DNA of 64,000 bases from Streptomyces broussonetiae (GTDB taxonomy: Bacteria > Actinomycetota > Actinomycetes > Streptomycetales > Streptomycetaceae), in the NCBI RefSeq assembly GCF_009796285.1, contig NZ_CP047020.1, positions 9,610,001 to 9,674,000 of the forward strand. The letters are read 5' to 3'. The notes beneath the pieces were generated by a model that saw nothing but the letters and a program-made list of their open reading frames with translations, ran no database searches and had not been told where the DNA came from. The stretch's first letter is position 1. Each line of letters opens with the position of its first letter. The translations under genes and the position numbers were made by a program. Below, in pieces: positions 28,566-39,154 of this stretch.

Positions 28566-29387
28566 ATGATTCGGCAGATGACCTACCAGCCCGCAGGGCG
28601 CCGCGCCGCCGCGGTCGAGACCATGACGTTCGACCGCCTTCGCGAGCTGAACGACGGAGGCACCCAGCGCGCCGACTTCCACGTCCTCGCCGTCATCGAC
28701 GCCGGACACGGCTCGGTCACAGTGGACTTCCTCCACCACCCGCTCACCGGGCGGTCCGCGGTGTGGATTCCACCCGGAGCGGTGCACCGGTGGGACGACA
28801 TCGGCGATGTGGCGGGGCACCTCGTATTGTTCGTGCCGACAGCGCCGGTCACCCACGCCACCCGGCAGCTCGTCGCCTCCCCGGACCTGGCCGCGCACTG
28901 GAGCATCCCCGACGCCGACTGGCTGTTCGTCGACACCGCGCGCAACCATCTCCTCCTCGAAGCATCCGCCCCACCCGAGGACTTCTCCACGGAGCTGCCC
29001 GAAATCCTGCTTTCCGCGCTCATCGCCCGGCTGCGGCCCTCGCACGCCGAAGCACGGTTCACACATCCGGTGTTCCGGTTGTTCCGCTCCAGCGTCGAGA
29101 CGCACTTCCGTAACCACCACGACGCCAGCTACTACGCCCGCGCTCTGGGATACGCGCCCCGCACCCTCTCACGAGCGGTGCAGCAGGCCACAGGCCGCAC
29201 CGCGAAGGCATACATCGTCGACCGGATCATCCTGGAAGCCAAACGGCTCCTCGCGCACGACCGCCTCACCGCAGCCCGCTGCGCTGCCACGCTCGGCTTC
29301 CCCGACGCATCCAACTTCTCGGTGTTCTTCTACAAGGCGACAGGCATGCGCCCAGGCGCATGGAAGGCGGCGGCAGCCGTCGAGTGA
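28566..29387 (+). CDS. AraC family transcriptional regulator
   Basis: A 273-residue protein from ATG 28566. The N-terminal cupin-like ligand domain includes TGRSAVWIPPGAVHRWDDIG. The C-terminal double helix-turn-helix begins near residue 185 (HHDASYYARALGYAPRTLSR). It ends AATLGFPDASNFSVFFYKAT, then GMRPGAWK, the standard AraC signature. Divergent from the hydrolase, which it likely regulates. Confidence 0.9.
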   Translation: MIRQMTYQPAGRRAAAVETMTFDRLRELNDGGTQRADFHVLAVIDAGHGSVTVDFLHHPLTGRSAVWIPPGAVHRWDDIGDVAGHLVLFVPTAPVTHATRQLVASPDLAAHWSIPDADWLFVDTARNHLLLEASAPPEDFSTELPEILLSALIARLRPSHAEARFTHPVFRLFRSSVETHFRNHHDASYYARALGYAPRTLSRAVQQATGRTAKAYIVDRIILEAKRLLAHDRLTAARCAATLGFPDASNFSVFFYKATGMRPGAWKAAAAVE

Positions 29388-29528
29388 GGAGGTGCACTCA
29401 AGAAGGGCACTCACATCCATAATCACGGAGTGTCACAACCCGTGATCGCCGGAACTCCGTACTCGCCTCACTGCATCGGCGCGCCTATCTGCGCCACCTC
29501 CAAGTTTTTCGCGGATTCTCGCCGAGGA

Positions 29529-29534
29529 TGTCGA
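29529..29534 (+). promoter_or_regulatory. TGTCGA box upstream of the YCII-ECF42 genes
   Basis: TGTCGA lies 74 bases before the YCII start. ECF42 sigma factors of Streptomyces are reported to use a TGTCGA -35 element, so autoregulation is possible. I see no certain -10 element. Confidence 0.4.
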
Positions 29535-29607
29535 AAGCGCCGGGCGTGCTTCTACCTACCCGTGAGAGCCCCGCCCGGGGGCGGCACGACGCACGAGGAG
29601 CAGGACC

Positions 29608-30009
29608 ATGAAGTACATGCTGCTGATGCAGTTCAGCGAGAAGAACGTCGACTTCCCCAAGCTCGACGAGTGGAAGCCCGAGGAGATCCAGGCCCACATC
29701 CAGTTCATGAAGCAGACCAATGCCGGCCTCGCCGCCGCCGGCGAGCTGGTCGACGCCCAGGGCCTGGCCATGCCGGAGACCGCCCGGATCGTGCGCTCCC
29801 ACAGCGGCGGCGCGCCGGTCGTTACCGAGGGCCCGTTCCCGGAGTCCAAGGAGTGGGTGGCCGGCTGGTGGATCGTGGACTGCGACACCGAGCAGCGGGC
29901 GATCGAGATCGCCGCTGCCGTCTCCGCCGCCCCCGGCCCGGGCGGGCGGCCGCTCAACATGCCGATCGAGGTGCGCCAGATCATGGCGGCCCCGCCCACC
30001 GAGCTGTGA
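29608..30009 (+). CDS. YCII-related (DGPF) protein, ECF42 partner
   Basis: A 133-residue protein from ATG 29608 with GGAGCAGG upstream. It starts MKYMLLMQFSEKNVDFPKLD and has GAPVVTEGPFPESKEWVAGW at about 70-90, the DGPF-type motif here as EGPF. Such proteins have a ferredoxin-like YCII fold. In Actinobacteria they are encoded next to ECF42 sigma factors and belong to their regulon. The activity is unknown. It is separated from the sigma gene by ten bases. Confidence 0.9.
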   Translation: MKYMLLMQFSEKNVDFPKLDEWKPEEIQAHIQFMKQTNAGLAAAGELVDAQGLAMPETARIVRSHSGGAPVVTEGPFPESKEWVAGWWIVDCDTEQRAIEIAAAVSAAPGPGGRPLNMPIEVRQIMAAPPTEL

Positions 30010-30019
30010 ACATCCCTGT

Positions 30020-31273
<1,254 letters not shown>

Positions 31274-31466
31274 GCCACCAGTCAAAGCTGTGTTGGGTGA
31301 GGCAGGACAGCTACGGACGCCGGCGTTCCAAGTTGCCTGAGATCGCAAGCGAATCGCACCACGCCACCTGAGACAGGGACCAAATCTCTGGAGACGGGAC
31401 AGATGGCTCAGCCTTCGTCGCGACAGGTCAACGGTGTCCTGTGCCACCGATTCCTCATGCCGTTTG

Positions 31467-32470
31467 TCAAGCGGCGAGGGCGGTGGGCGGTGTGTGTTCG
31501 TAGCGCCGTCCATCCCTCAGAAGCGCCCAGAGGACGTTGACTCGGCGGCGGGCAAGGGAGAGGACGGCCTGGGTGTGGCGCCTCCCCTCGGCGCGTTTGC
31601 GGTCATAGAACAGGCGGGACTCCTCGCACCGTCGGATGCTGAACAGAGCCGAGGTGTAGAAGACGTGCTGGAGCCTGTGGTTGTGCCGCTGAGGGCGCCG
31701 CGGGTTGCCGCTGATCTTTCCGGAGTCCCGGGGCGCGGGGGAGACACCGCCGAAGCCGGCGAGCCGGTCGGGAGTACCTAAAATAGCCATGTCGCCGCCG
31801 GTGGCGGCTAGGAACTCGGCACCGAGGATGACGTCCAGGCCCGGCATGCTAGTGATCACTTCGAAGTCGTGGTGGTCGCGAAACCGAGCCTGGATGAGCT
31901 TGTCGAGTTCGGCGACCTGCTGGCTGAGGCCCATCACCTCCGCCGCCAGCGTGTGGACCATCCCGGCAGTGAGCCTTTCGCCCGGCAGGCTCGTGTGCTG
32001 GCGCTCGGCGGCCTGGAAGGCGGTCTCGGCCAGTTGGTCGGCGCGGTGCACCTTGCGATTGCGCAGCCACGTTTCCAGCCTCTTGCGGCCGATCCGGCGG
32101 AGGGCGGCTGGCGTCCGATAGCCGGTCAGCAAGATGAGCGGGCCGGTGTTGCTGAGATCGAGCGCGCGCTCCAGGCCAGGGAACATGCCGGTGAGTTGGG
32201 CCCGGAGCCGGTTGACGGTTCGGGTGCGGTCGGCGACCAGGTCCGTACGACGACTGGTGAGGATCTTCAGATCGGTGACAGTCTCGTCGCTGGCCCGTAA
32301 GGGATGCAGGTCGCGGCGGATGCGGGCCTGGTCGGCAATGGCGGCGGCGTCCTTGGCGTCGGTCTTGCCTTCGCCGCGACAGCCTTCGGACGCGCGATGG
32401 CTGGCCCGGCCGGAGATGTAGAGCACCGGTTGGGCGTGGTCGAGGAGGATCGCGATGGCTGGGGTCTGTC
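31467..32470 (-). pseudogene. IS110 family transposase, N-terminally truncated
   Basis: The frame starts inside the protein at AIAILLDHAQPVLYISGRAS and runs to 31467. KTDAKDAAAIADQAR is in the catalytic RuvC-like part; SMPGLDVILGAEFLAATGG, LAGFGGVSPAPRDSGK and YTSALFSIRRCEESRLFYDR form the C-terminal Ser-containing domain. The first about 50 residues with the first catalytic Asp are missing beyond 32470. Confidence 0.85.
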
Positions 32471-32538
32471 CGGCGGATCATGGCCCGCGGCAGGTGAGGC
32501 CGGGCAGTGATCCACCGGACGCGACTGGGAAGCGGGCG

Positions 32539-33045
32539 TCATGCCATGGAGAACTTGGCGACGTACTCGTCGAAGGGCTCGATGCCGACTTCTGCACGGA
32601 GTTCGTCCATGCGCTCGGGCTCTTCGCAGGGCCACGGAACCGGTGACCCGTCCTTCACACCGGCGATCTGAGTGCCGTAGACCTGCTTGCGGCCCTCATT
32701 GACCAGCGTGCGGTCGTGCAGAAAGGCCAGCTCGCGGGGGCTGGCCGAGCCCACCGACACTGCCCGCTGCATCAGCTGGAGGGCGCGACGCTGCACGTCG
32801 AGCTGCCGGTCGGCGTGCTGAGCGATCAGCCATGCCGCGCGTGCGGCCTCCTCGCCGACCAGTTCCGCCGTTGGCCAGCCGTATTCCTCCATGATCTCGT
32901 CAAGCCGGTCACCGTGCCGGGCGGTCAGCCGTCGCCACGCCAGCTGCTCGTCAGGGTCGTCGCTGTTCGCGCGGAATGCGGACTGGTGATCGGCCGCAGC
33001 CATGTCCGCGAGTTCCACCGCCAGCGCGGCAACGTCGTGCGCCAC
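32539..33045 (-). CDS. DUF6624-like hypothetical protein
   Basis: A 168-residue protein. GTG 33045 is preferred because GGGAG lies six bases upstream; a TTG at 33051 has none. It contains RRLTARHGDRLDEIMEEYGW and AAWLIAQHADRQLDVQRRAL, QLMQRAV, which fits the DUF6624 pattern with conserved HADR near the middle. It ends FDEYVAKFSMA. Function unknown. Flanked by IS remnants on both sides but itself intact. Confidence 0.65.
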   Translation of the reverse strand: MAHDVAALAVELADMAAADHQSAFRANSDDPDEQLAWRRLTARHGDRLDEIMEEYGWPTAELVGEEAARAAWLIAQHADRQLDVQRRALQLMQRAVSVGSASPRELAFLHDRTLVNEGRKQVYGTQIAGVKDGSPVPWPCEEPERMDELRAEVGIEPFDEYVAKFSMA

Positions 33046-33116
33046 TCTCAACTCCCAGGTCAGAACCGTGCTTTGTGTCCGCCCGCAAGGCTAGAGGTGT
33101 AAAACGGACGTAAAGA

Positions 33117-33690
33117 TCATTCCGGAGAACGGTGACAGGCGCCTCGCCGCACCGGGATAATGGATTTACCCCGGAGCCAGAGCCGGATCGCTGTGACGGT
33201 CACGGTGCCTTGGAAGACATAGGCACGCTTGTCGAACCTCGTGGCCACGGCCCGGAAGCTCTTGAGGGCGTCGATCGTCCGCTCGACTTCGTTTCTGCGC
33301 TTGCAGATCGTGTGGTCGAAGCCGGTGGGCCGTCCGCCCTTGCTGCCGCGGCGTTGGCGGTTGACCCGCTGGTTCTTCGGCTCGGGCATGGTGTGCTTGA
33401 TCTGCCGTCATCGCAGGTAGCGGCGGTCACGCCGGGAGGAATAGGCCTTGTCGCCGCCGAGGTGGTCAGGTCCGGTGTGGGGGCGTCCGCCGCTGAGCCG
33501 GCCGACATGTATGTGTTCCATGACGGGGATGAGTTGCGGGGCGTCGCCCCACTATCCCGGACTGATCAGCAGGGCCAGAGGACGGCACCCGCCTTTCTGG
33601 CGAGGTGAATCTTGCAAGTGAGGCCACCCCGGGAACGTCCGAGCCCCTCATCGGGGCGGTGCTGCCGGGGCGTGAGTCTTTTCCCGCTGG
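33117..33690 (-). pseudogene. IS5 family transposase C-terminal remnant
   Basis: Reading down: RPDEGLGRSRGGLTCKIHLA, then shifted pieces such as LGGDKAYSSRRDRRYLR. PEPKNQRVNRQRRGSKGGRP, CKRRNEVERTIDALKSFRAV and YVFQGTVTVTAIRLWLRGK follow. These are IS5-type blocks containing the second Asp (GGDKAYSS) and Glu (NEVERTI). Two or more frameshifts; the N-terminus is replaced by IS3 sequence. Confidence 0.75.
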
Positions 33691-33715
33691 CATGGTTCCC
33701 CCAAGGGCGTGCCGA

Positions 33716-33997
33716 TCGCCCGACTTCTGCGTGGAGTTGGGCGTCACTCGGTCCATGGGCGCCGTCGGCACGAGTGCGGACAACGTCGCCTGCGAGAGCT
33801 TCCATGCCTCGCTGAAGCGGGAACCCCTCCAAGGCGCACGACGCTACGACGGCCCCGCCGACTGCCGCCACCAGGTCTTTCGCCGGCTGACCCGCTACAA
33901 CACCAGGCGCCGCCACTCAGCGAACGGACAGCTCAGCTCCGTCGCTTGCGAGCACCACCACGAGCAACAGTCGCCTACCATGACACTCGCCGCATAA
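33716..33997 (+). pseudogene. IS3 family OrfB C-terminal fragment
   Basis: SPDFCVELGVTRSMGAVGTS, ADNVACESFHASLKREPLQG and YNTRRRHSANGQLSSVACEH end at TMTLAA. It carries the catalytic Glu but nothing before it. It is the same IS type as the relic at 9890-10614. Confidence 0.8.
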
Positions 33998-34294
33998 ACA
34001 CATGAAACGTGTCCACTTTCGCGGGTGAGGGACCACCTGTCCGCGTACTCTCCGATGCGGCCAGCTCGGAACGAATGAACGTCCCCGGCTTGTGGGTTGG
34101 CGGGGCGGGAGGCCATGCTCCTTGTGGTCTGGACATGAGAGGACCGATGATCGGGCTCATGGTCATGACCCGTGGCTCCCTCGAGGCTGTCCCTCTGGGA
34201 ACACTTTTCCGCGGCTCTCGGCTGCTGAGGTGCAATCCCTGCGATGTGCAGCCCTGGTCGTCGAAGCGGCAAGGACCAGAGAAGCCGAGCCGAC

Positions 34295-34645
34295 GTGGCT
34301 GTGGGAACCAACCCATCGGTGTTCCCCGGCGCAGGGCCGGGGGCCTCCGTGATCCTTCTCGCAGGGACCACCGAGCAGGCCGAGCGGGGCGATCAGCTGG
34401 AATTCCTGCTGGATGTGGCCTGGACGGACCACGCTGAGCTGTCGGTCAGCGCGGCAGTGAGCGTGGCCTGTTGGTGCGACACTGGCCACGCGACCCATGA
34501 TGTCGATGCGCTCCACCTGATCATCAACGGCGAGACATCGCTGAGTCAGGCATTCCAGGCCGGCGTCGACCGGTTGGTGGGTTGGCTGGCAGACCCTCGT
34601 GATGCGGATTACTGGCGATTCCGGGCCGGTCTCCCCGCCCGCTAG
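34295..34645 (+). CDS. Hypothetical protein
   Basis: A 116-residue protein, probable GTG start at 34295 (AVGTNPSVFPGAGPGASVIL). LEFLLDVAWTDHAELSVSAA, VSVACWCDTGHATHDVDAL and WLADPRDADYWRFRAGLPAR look like a conserved soluble protein. No family recognised. The codon pattern supports coding; the start is uncertain. Confidence 0.5.
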   Translation: MAVGTNPSVFPGAGPGASVILLAGTTEQAERGDQLEFLLDVAWTDHAELSVSAAVSVACWCDTGHATHDVDALHLIINGETSLSQAFQAGVDRLVGWLADPRDADYWRFRAGLPAR

Positions 34646-34667
34646 GACAGGGGCCCGCGTTCCTGGG

Positions 34668-34800
34668 TCAGGCGGCGTTGGTGTCCCGTTCGATGGCCTT
34701 GAGGCGGTTCTTGAGTCGGTAGCTGGGGCCGGTGATCGCGACGACGTCGCAGTGGTGCAGGAGCCGGTCGAGGATCGCGGTGGCGAGGACTTCGTCACCG
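34668..34800 (-). pseudogene. IS21 family IstB ATPase C-terminal fragment
   Basis: Reading the minus strand gives GDEVLATAILDRLLHHCDVV, then AITGPSYRLKNRLKAIERDT, NAA and a stop. This is the end of the IstB helper ATPase of IS21 elements (ILDRLLHH--V--I-G-SYR). Only 44 residues remain, cut at 34800 where the ATP-grasp fragment begins. Confidence 0.8.
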
Positions 34801-35440
34801 AAAGTAGCTGTTCAGTGCGGCCTCGACGGGCGCCGGCACCGCGATGGGGGAGTGGAGGAGCTGGTCCCAGTCGCCTCGGCGCCAGTCCAGTGCGCCGTCC
34901 GGCGCGGCGATCTGCTGGGCGAACACCTTCCGGGCCGACCACAGTCACGCGCACGTCGCCGGTCTTGGGGATCTCAGCCTGGAACAGGTGGGCTGTCACC
35001 TGCATGGAGTCGTCGAAGGTGTCTGGGTCGACGCGCTGGGCCCAGATCGCGCCGGTGTGCCCGTCCTCGCCGGTGGGCAGACCGCGGAACGTCTTGTAGA
35101 TCACGGGTGCGTGATCGGCGGCGAACTTCCGGGCCTCCTCGACGTCATTGGTGACCAGCGTCGGCGGGATGGCAAGGCCGAGCTGGGTGGCGAGCTGGAG
35201 CTGGGCGGGCTTGAAGTCGGCAGCCGTAACCGCACCGGGGTGGTTGACGTAGGTTGCGCCGTGCAGGTGGTTCAGGATGCCGCCGAGCCCGTGGCGGCCC
35301 TCGGCGGTACAGAAGTCGCGCTGCTGGGCGGGCAGTTGCTGGTAGCGGGCGGCGCAGGAGGCGGGGCGGCGGTAGTACACCGCCGCCACCTCCCCCAGCT
35401 CGTTCAGCGCGGCGATGACCCGGTCGGGCAGGATGGCATG
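34796..35440 (-). pseudogene. Truncated ATP-grasp enzyme, graspetide-maturase (TgmB/MvdD) type
   Basis: From about 35430: LPDRVIAALNELGEVAAVYY, RRPASCAARYQQLPAQQRDF, GGILNHLHGATYVNHPGAV, and VIYKTFRGLPTGEDGHTGAI. Near 34930 a frameshift leads to KVFAQQIAAPDGALDWRRGD and NSYFR with a stop at 34796. The VYYRRP and LNHP--A--AD-K--QL motifs are those of ATP-grasp ligases that form ester or amide cross-links in ribosomal peptides. The N-terminal about 60 residues and the C-terminal ATP-binding end are lost, and I see no precursor-peptide gene. Confidence 0.7.
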
Positions 35441-35653
35441 CGGGAGCGGCCTTCACGATCATGCTGAGTGGTATCAACGTGATCATGGATGGTCGCGCGC
35501 CCTCCCTCGTTCACCCGGCCCTGCCCGAGATCCGATCACGCATCACGCCTGGGGTGTGGGGCAGAGCGGTCGGTGCAGTTCGTACGGCCCGCGGACACCG
35601 ACCACCCTCACCGCTGCGTGGCAGTTACTCCCCGATGCTGGGAGCCAACTGCG

Positions 35654-36109
35654 CTAGGAGGTGGCCGGTTGTGGGGTGGTGGTCATGTACGAGAACCCGA
35701 TGGTGTCCTTCTCTTGACCGGCCGCGGTGGTGACTCGCACGACGCACGCGTTGTACAGGTTGAAGGACCGCACCGGGGCGCCGAAATCATTGATGGTTAC
35801 GAGGTTGAGGACGTGAGCCCTCGTCCTGCATCCGGCCAGGTTGTTGATGAGCTGCGAACGAACTGGACCGCGAGTCACATCGACCGAGTTGTGGGTGAGG
35901 CTATCAACGCTGTAGTCGTACTCCTGGAAGACCCCACTGATCTCCAGTTCGAATGGGAGAGTGTTGACTGTGGGGTTGGGACTGCCGACTGGGAAGTTGG
36001 GACTGGCCGAGGCTGCGGGGCTGCTGACGAGCAGGCCGCCAACGGCCATCATCGCCGCGGCTAAGCCGCTGATGACGTAGCGGGAGCGGATTCGGGCGAG
36101 ACGGTTCAT
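35654..36109 (-). CDS. Secreted hypothetical protein
   Basis: A 151-residue protein from ATG 36109 with AGGAG nine bases upstream. The N-terminal signal peptide is RLARIRSRYVISGLAAAMMA, VGGLLVSSPAASASP, with probable cleavage after ASA near residue 36. The mature part is small, with two Cys (GCRTRAHV, YNACVVRV) that could form one disulphide. No family recognised. It is downstream of the broken SDR gene and probably an independent unit. Confidence 0.65.
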   Translation of the reverse strand: MNRLARIRSRYVISGLAAAMMAVGGLLVSSPAASASPNFPVGSPNPTVNTLPFELEISGVFQEYDYSVDSLTHNSVDVTRGPVRSQLINNLAGCRTRAHVLNLVTINDFGAPVRSFNLYNACVVRVTTAAGQEKDTIGFSYMTTTPQPATS

Positions 36110-36612
36110 GTGCAGTACTCCTGACACCTTGTCACATAGTTGTTTGACGCTGGCTGTTCATGGCTGTTGCCGGGTATGACGCTGTCGGCGGTCTGCCTGT
36201 TCCCTCGTCGGTGATCAGCTCGCGCTGTGCCTCCGACCAGCGGGCGCAGCGCCTCGGCGACGAGCATCGGGCCCAGTGCGTTGGTGACCATGAGGTCGGT
36301 GAACATGTCGGTGGGGACGTCGGCGATCGACAGGTCGCCGCGCGTGATGCCGGCGTTGAGGAAGAGCAGGTCGAGGCTGCGTCCGGCGAGCCGGTCGCGG
36401 AGCGCGTTGATCTGCTCGGGTTCGTTGATGTCCAGCTGCTCGACGGTGACCCGGCCGTCGGAGGCGTCCGCGAGGTCGTGCAGACCGGTGCGGGTGTCGC
36501 CGCGAACGGTGCCGACGACGTGCCGGCCGCGGCGCGCGTACTCGGCGGCGAGGCCGAGGCCCAGGGTGCGGGAGGCACCGGCGATCAGAGCGGTCGGGGC
36601 TGTGCTGCTCAT
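36106..36612 (-). pseudogene. SDR oxidoreductase, C-terminally truncated
   Basis: Starts at ATG 36612, overlapping the upstream stop (ATGA). PTALIAGASRTLGLGLAAEY is the nucleotide-binding motif and LDLLFLNAGITRGDL the NAG motif. After EALRPLVGGTARAD the sequence is unrelated and ends at a stop. The catalytic Tyr-x-x-x-Lys half is gone, so it is inactive. Confidence 0.8.
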
Positions 36613-37493
36613 GCGTCCACCGCCGGCCTGAGGACCTCCTCGCACCAGGTGCGGAAGGTGGTGGGACTCGCGGTGTCCGCCGTGCGACGCACGCCGTTGT
36701 CGAGGCCCTCGCCCTTGGCGCGCATCATCGCGACATAGCCCTCGACGAGGGCTCCCGTGCCGTGGCCCTGGAGCGCGGCGCGGAAGTCCTCCAGGGACTG
36801 CCGGCGGTAGCGGATCGGGCGGTCGAGGACCTCGCTCATGATGCGGGCCAGGTCTGCGGCGGAGAGGTCCTCCGGGCCGAGCACCGGCACCTCGCCGGTG
36901 CCCGTCCAGCTGCGGTCGATCAGCAGCCGGGCCCCGGCTGCGGCGATGTCGCGGGTGCTGGCGACGGGGGCCTTGAGGTCGGCGGGGAGGGTGTCGGTGA
37001 AGACGCCGTCGTCGCGGATCGAGGCGGTCTGGCGCAGCAGGTTCTCCATGAAGCTGGGGTTGGCGAGGGCCCGGAGGGCGACGCCGCTTGCCGCGATCAG
37101 GTCGTCCATCGCGAGGGAGGCGGTGACCAGCCCGGCGCGGTCGGCGACGGGGGTGCCGCGGCCGAGCGCGGAGACACTGACGACATGGCCGACGCCATGG
37201 GCGGCGAAGGCTTTGGCGGCGGGGCGGGTGAAGTCGGCGTAGATAGCGTCCAGGGTGGGCGCCTGGCGGTTGGGTGGGGCGACCCAGAAGACGGCGTCGG
37301 CGCCGGCGAGGGCGCGGTCGAGCACGGCGGGGTCGCCGTGCGAGCCGGTGACGGTGTCGAGGCGGTCGCGGACCGCGTCGGGGAGCCGGGCGGGGTCCCG
37401 GACGACGACACGGACCGGCTCGTCGGTCCGGTCCAGGAGGTCGCGCAGCAGCCGGCTGCCGATACTTCCGGTGGGAGTGGTGACTACGATCAT
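36609..37493 (-). CDS. NmrA-like NAD(P)-binding protein
   Basis: A 294-residue protein from ATG 37493. MIVVTTPTGSIGSRLLRDLL is the Rossmann motif; DAVFWVAPPNRQAPTLDAIY and VGHVVSVSALGRGTPVADRA are typical of NmrA/quinone-reductase-like proteins that lack the SDR catalytic tetrad or use it weakly. It is the first gene of an operon with the truncated SDR. Its original divergent regulator is probably the LysR gene at 39155, now separated by an IS110. Confidence 0.85.
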   Translation of the reverse strand: MIVVTTPTGSIGSRLLRDLLDRTDEPVRVVVRDPARLPDAVRDRLDTVTGSHGDPAVLDRALAGADAVFWVAPPNRQAPTLDAIYADFTRPAAKAFAAHGVGHVVSVSALGRGTPVADRAGLVTASLAMDDLIAASGVALRALANPSFMENLLRQTASIRDDGVFTDTLPADLKAPVASTRDIAAAGARLLIDRSWTGTGEVPVLGPEDLSAADLARIMSEVLDRPIRYRRQSLEDFRAALQGHGTGALVEGYVAMMRAKGEGLDNGVRRTADTASPTTFRTWCEEVLRPAVDA

Positions 37494-37529
37494 GCCTTCG
37501 AGTCTCGGCCTTGGCGTTTCGGGCGTCCA

Positions 37530-37597
37530 ATACCCTTTGCTGCCGCTCGATACCCTAATAGCAGTGCACGGCGCCGGATGACCCCTACTCAATACCC
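37530..37597. promoter_or_regulatory. ATACCC direct repeats upstream of the NmrA gene
   Basis: ATACCC occurs at 37530-37535, 37550-37555 and 37592-37597, with start-to-start spacing of 20 and 42 bases, close to whole helical turns. Placement before an operon whose likely LysR regulator is nearby suggests binding sites. This is inference. Confidence 0.45.
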
Positions 37598-37644
37598 GGA
37601 GCCCTGACTCCTTTCCACAGGCAGAGGGCTCCGTCGCCGTGCAC
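37564..37644 (+). other. Nested inverted repeats, possible structured RNA or IS110 end
   Basis: Outer arms GTGCACGGCG (37564-37573) and CGCCGTGCAC (37635-37644) enclose inner arms GGAGCCCT (37598-37605) and AGGGCTCC (37625-37632). All pair perfectly. A small CACTC-TTGC-GAGTG hairpin follows at 37642-37655. It lies 240 bases before the IS110 gene. Confidence 0.5.
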
Positions 37645-37886
37645 TCTTGCGAGTGAGTATCGATCGCCTCCACCAGGGCATTCATGATCGTGACCCGAGC
37701 CGTCCGTACGACCACCCGCTCCTCAACACGCGAGCCCCAGAGCTCTCTCCGAAGACCGGGAGCGTGCGGCCAGCTGGGGCCACGAACAGCTCATCGGATG
37801 TCGGGCCGCCGAGCCCTCCTATTAGGTCGCTGCGTGACCCCGCACAGGCTCACACGTTGGGCAAACTCCGGGAGAAAGGGCCAGAG

Positions 37887-39125
37887 TTGGCAATCACCTG
37901 CGGAATCGACTGGGCAGAGAGCCATCACGACGTGGCCTTGGTGGACGAGGCCGGACAGCTCGTCGCCAAGCGTCGCATCAACGACGATGCGGAGGGCTAC
38001 CGCCAGCTGCTCGGCATGCTGGCCGAGGCGGGAGACAGCCCACAGGAGCCCATCCCCGTCGCGGTCGAGACCGCCCGCGGTCTGCTGTTCGCTTGCCTTC
38101 GCGCCACCGGCCGCAAGGTGTACTCGATCAACCCGATGGCGGTCGCCCGCTACCGCGAGCGTCACCGTGTCGCCCGGGCAAAGTCCGACCATGCCGACGC
38201 CATGGCGCTGGCCAACATCTTGCGCACAGATGCCGACGTCCACCGGCCGCTGCCGGCGGATTCCGAGCTGGCGCAGGCCATTTCCGTTCTCGCCCGTGCC
38301 CAGCAGGACGCGGTCTGGAACCGGGCCCAGTTGAACAACCAGCTCCGCTCCCACCTCAAGCAGTACTTCCCGGCTGCACTGGTCGCCTTCCAGGCCCGGA
38401 GCGTCGGCTTGGACTCCCGGGAAGCACGGGCCGTGCTCTCCGCGGCGCCGGACCCGGCGACGGCCGCGCGGCTGACCCGCACCCAGCTGCGGTCACTGCT
38501 GCGCAAGTCTGGGCGGCAGCGCAACATTGATGCCTGGACTGACCGTCTGAAGACCGTGTTCACCAGCGACTACCTCCATCAACTCCCGCTGGTGGAAGAG
38601 GCGATAGGGCGTCAGACCGCTGCTCTCGTACTCCAGCTTGACGCGGCCTGCCGGGCTGCGGACGACCTCGCGGCCTCCGCGGCCGACGCGTTTGCTCAGC
38701 ACCCGGACAACGAGATCATCAGCAGCTTCCCCGGCATCGGCCCGCTGACCGGTGCCCGCGTCCTCGGTGAGATCGGCGACGACCGCTCCCGGTTCCGCGA
38801 CGCACGCGCCTTGAAGGCATACGCCGGAGCCGCCCCGGTCACTGTCGCCAGTGGCAAGAGTCACGCCGTGCACCATCGGCGAGTGAAGAACCAGAGGCTG
38901 GCCGCCGCGGGCTACGTCTGGATCTTTGGAGCACTGCCCTCACCACAGGTCAAAGAGCACTACGACCGGCGCAGAGCCCGGGGAGACCGACACACCGCCG
39001 CTATGAGGAACCTGTTCAACCGCCTCCTCGGCTGCCTGCATCACTGCCTGGCCACCGGCCAGAACTTCGACCCGGCGAAGGCGTTCCCAGCCCTCGCGAC
39101 GACAGTCGGACCTGCTGCTACTTGA
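37887..39125 (+). CDS. IS110 family transposase (apparently intact)
   Basis: A 412-residue DEDD recombinase. The TTG at 37887 follows GGGAGAAAGGG, and LAITCGIDWAESHHDVALVD is the family start with the first catalytic Asp. VAVETARGLLFACLRATGR and RAKSDHADAMALANILRTDA carry the other acidic residues. SFPGIGPLTGARVLGEIGDD and LKAYAGAAPVTVASGKSH form the C-terminal Tnp20 domain with the nucleophilic Ser. IS110 enzymes are guided by a bridge RNA from the element end. It separates the NmrA operon from the LysR gene and looks active. Confidence 0.9.
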   Translation: MAITCGIDWAESHHDVALVDEAGQLVAKRRINDDAEGYRQLLGMLAEAGDSPQEPIPVAVETARGLLFACLRATGRKVYSINPMAVARYRERHRVARAKSDHADAMALANILRTDADVHRPLPADSELAQAISVLARAQQDAVWNRAQLNNQLRSHLKQYFPAALVAFQARSVGLDSREARAVLSAAPDPATAARLTRTQLRSLLRKSGRQRNIDAWTDRLKTVFTSDYLHQLPLVEEAIGRQTAALVLQLDAACRAADDLAASAADAFAQHPDNEIISSFPGIGPLTGARVLGEIGDDRSRFRDARALKAYAGAAPVTVASGKSHAVHHRRVKNQRLAAAGYVWIFGALPSPQVKEHYDRRRARGDRHTAAMRNLFNRLLGCLHHCLATGQNFDPAKAFPALATTVGPAAT

Positions 39126-39154
39126 CTTCCTACGAAGCTCGGATGTCTGAGGGC

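Noticed and set aside
36106..37530. 474-residue minus-strand frame as one fusion protein
   Set aside because: Its front is an out-of-frame shadow of the NmrA gene; the real SDR starts at 36612 after an ATGA overlap.
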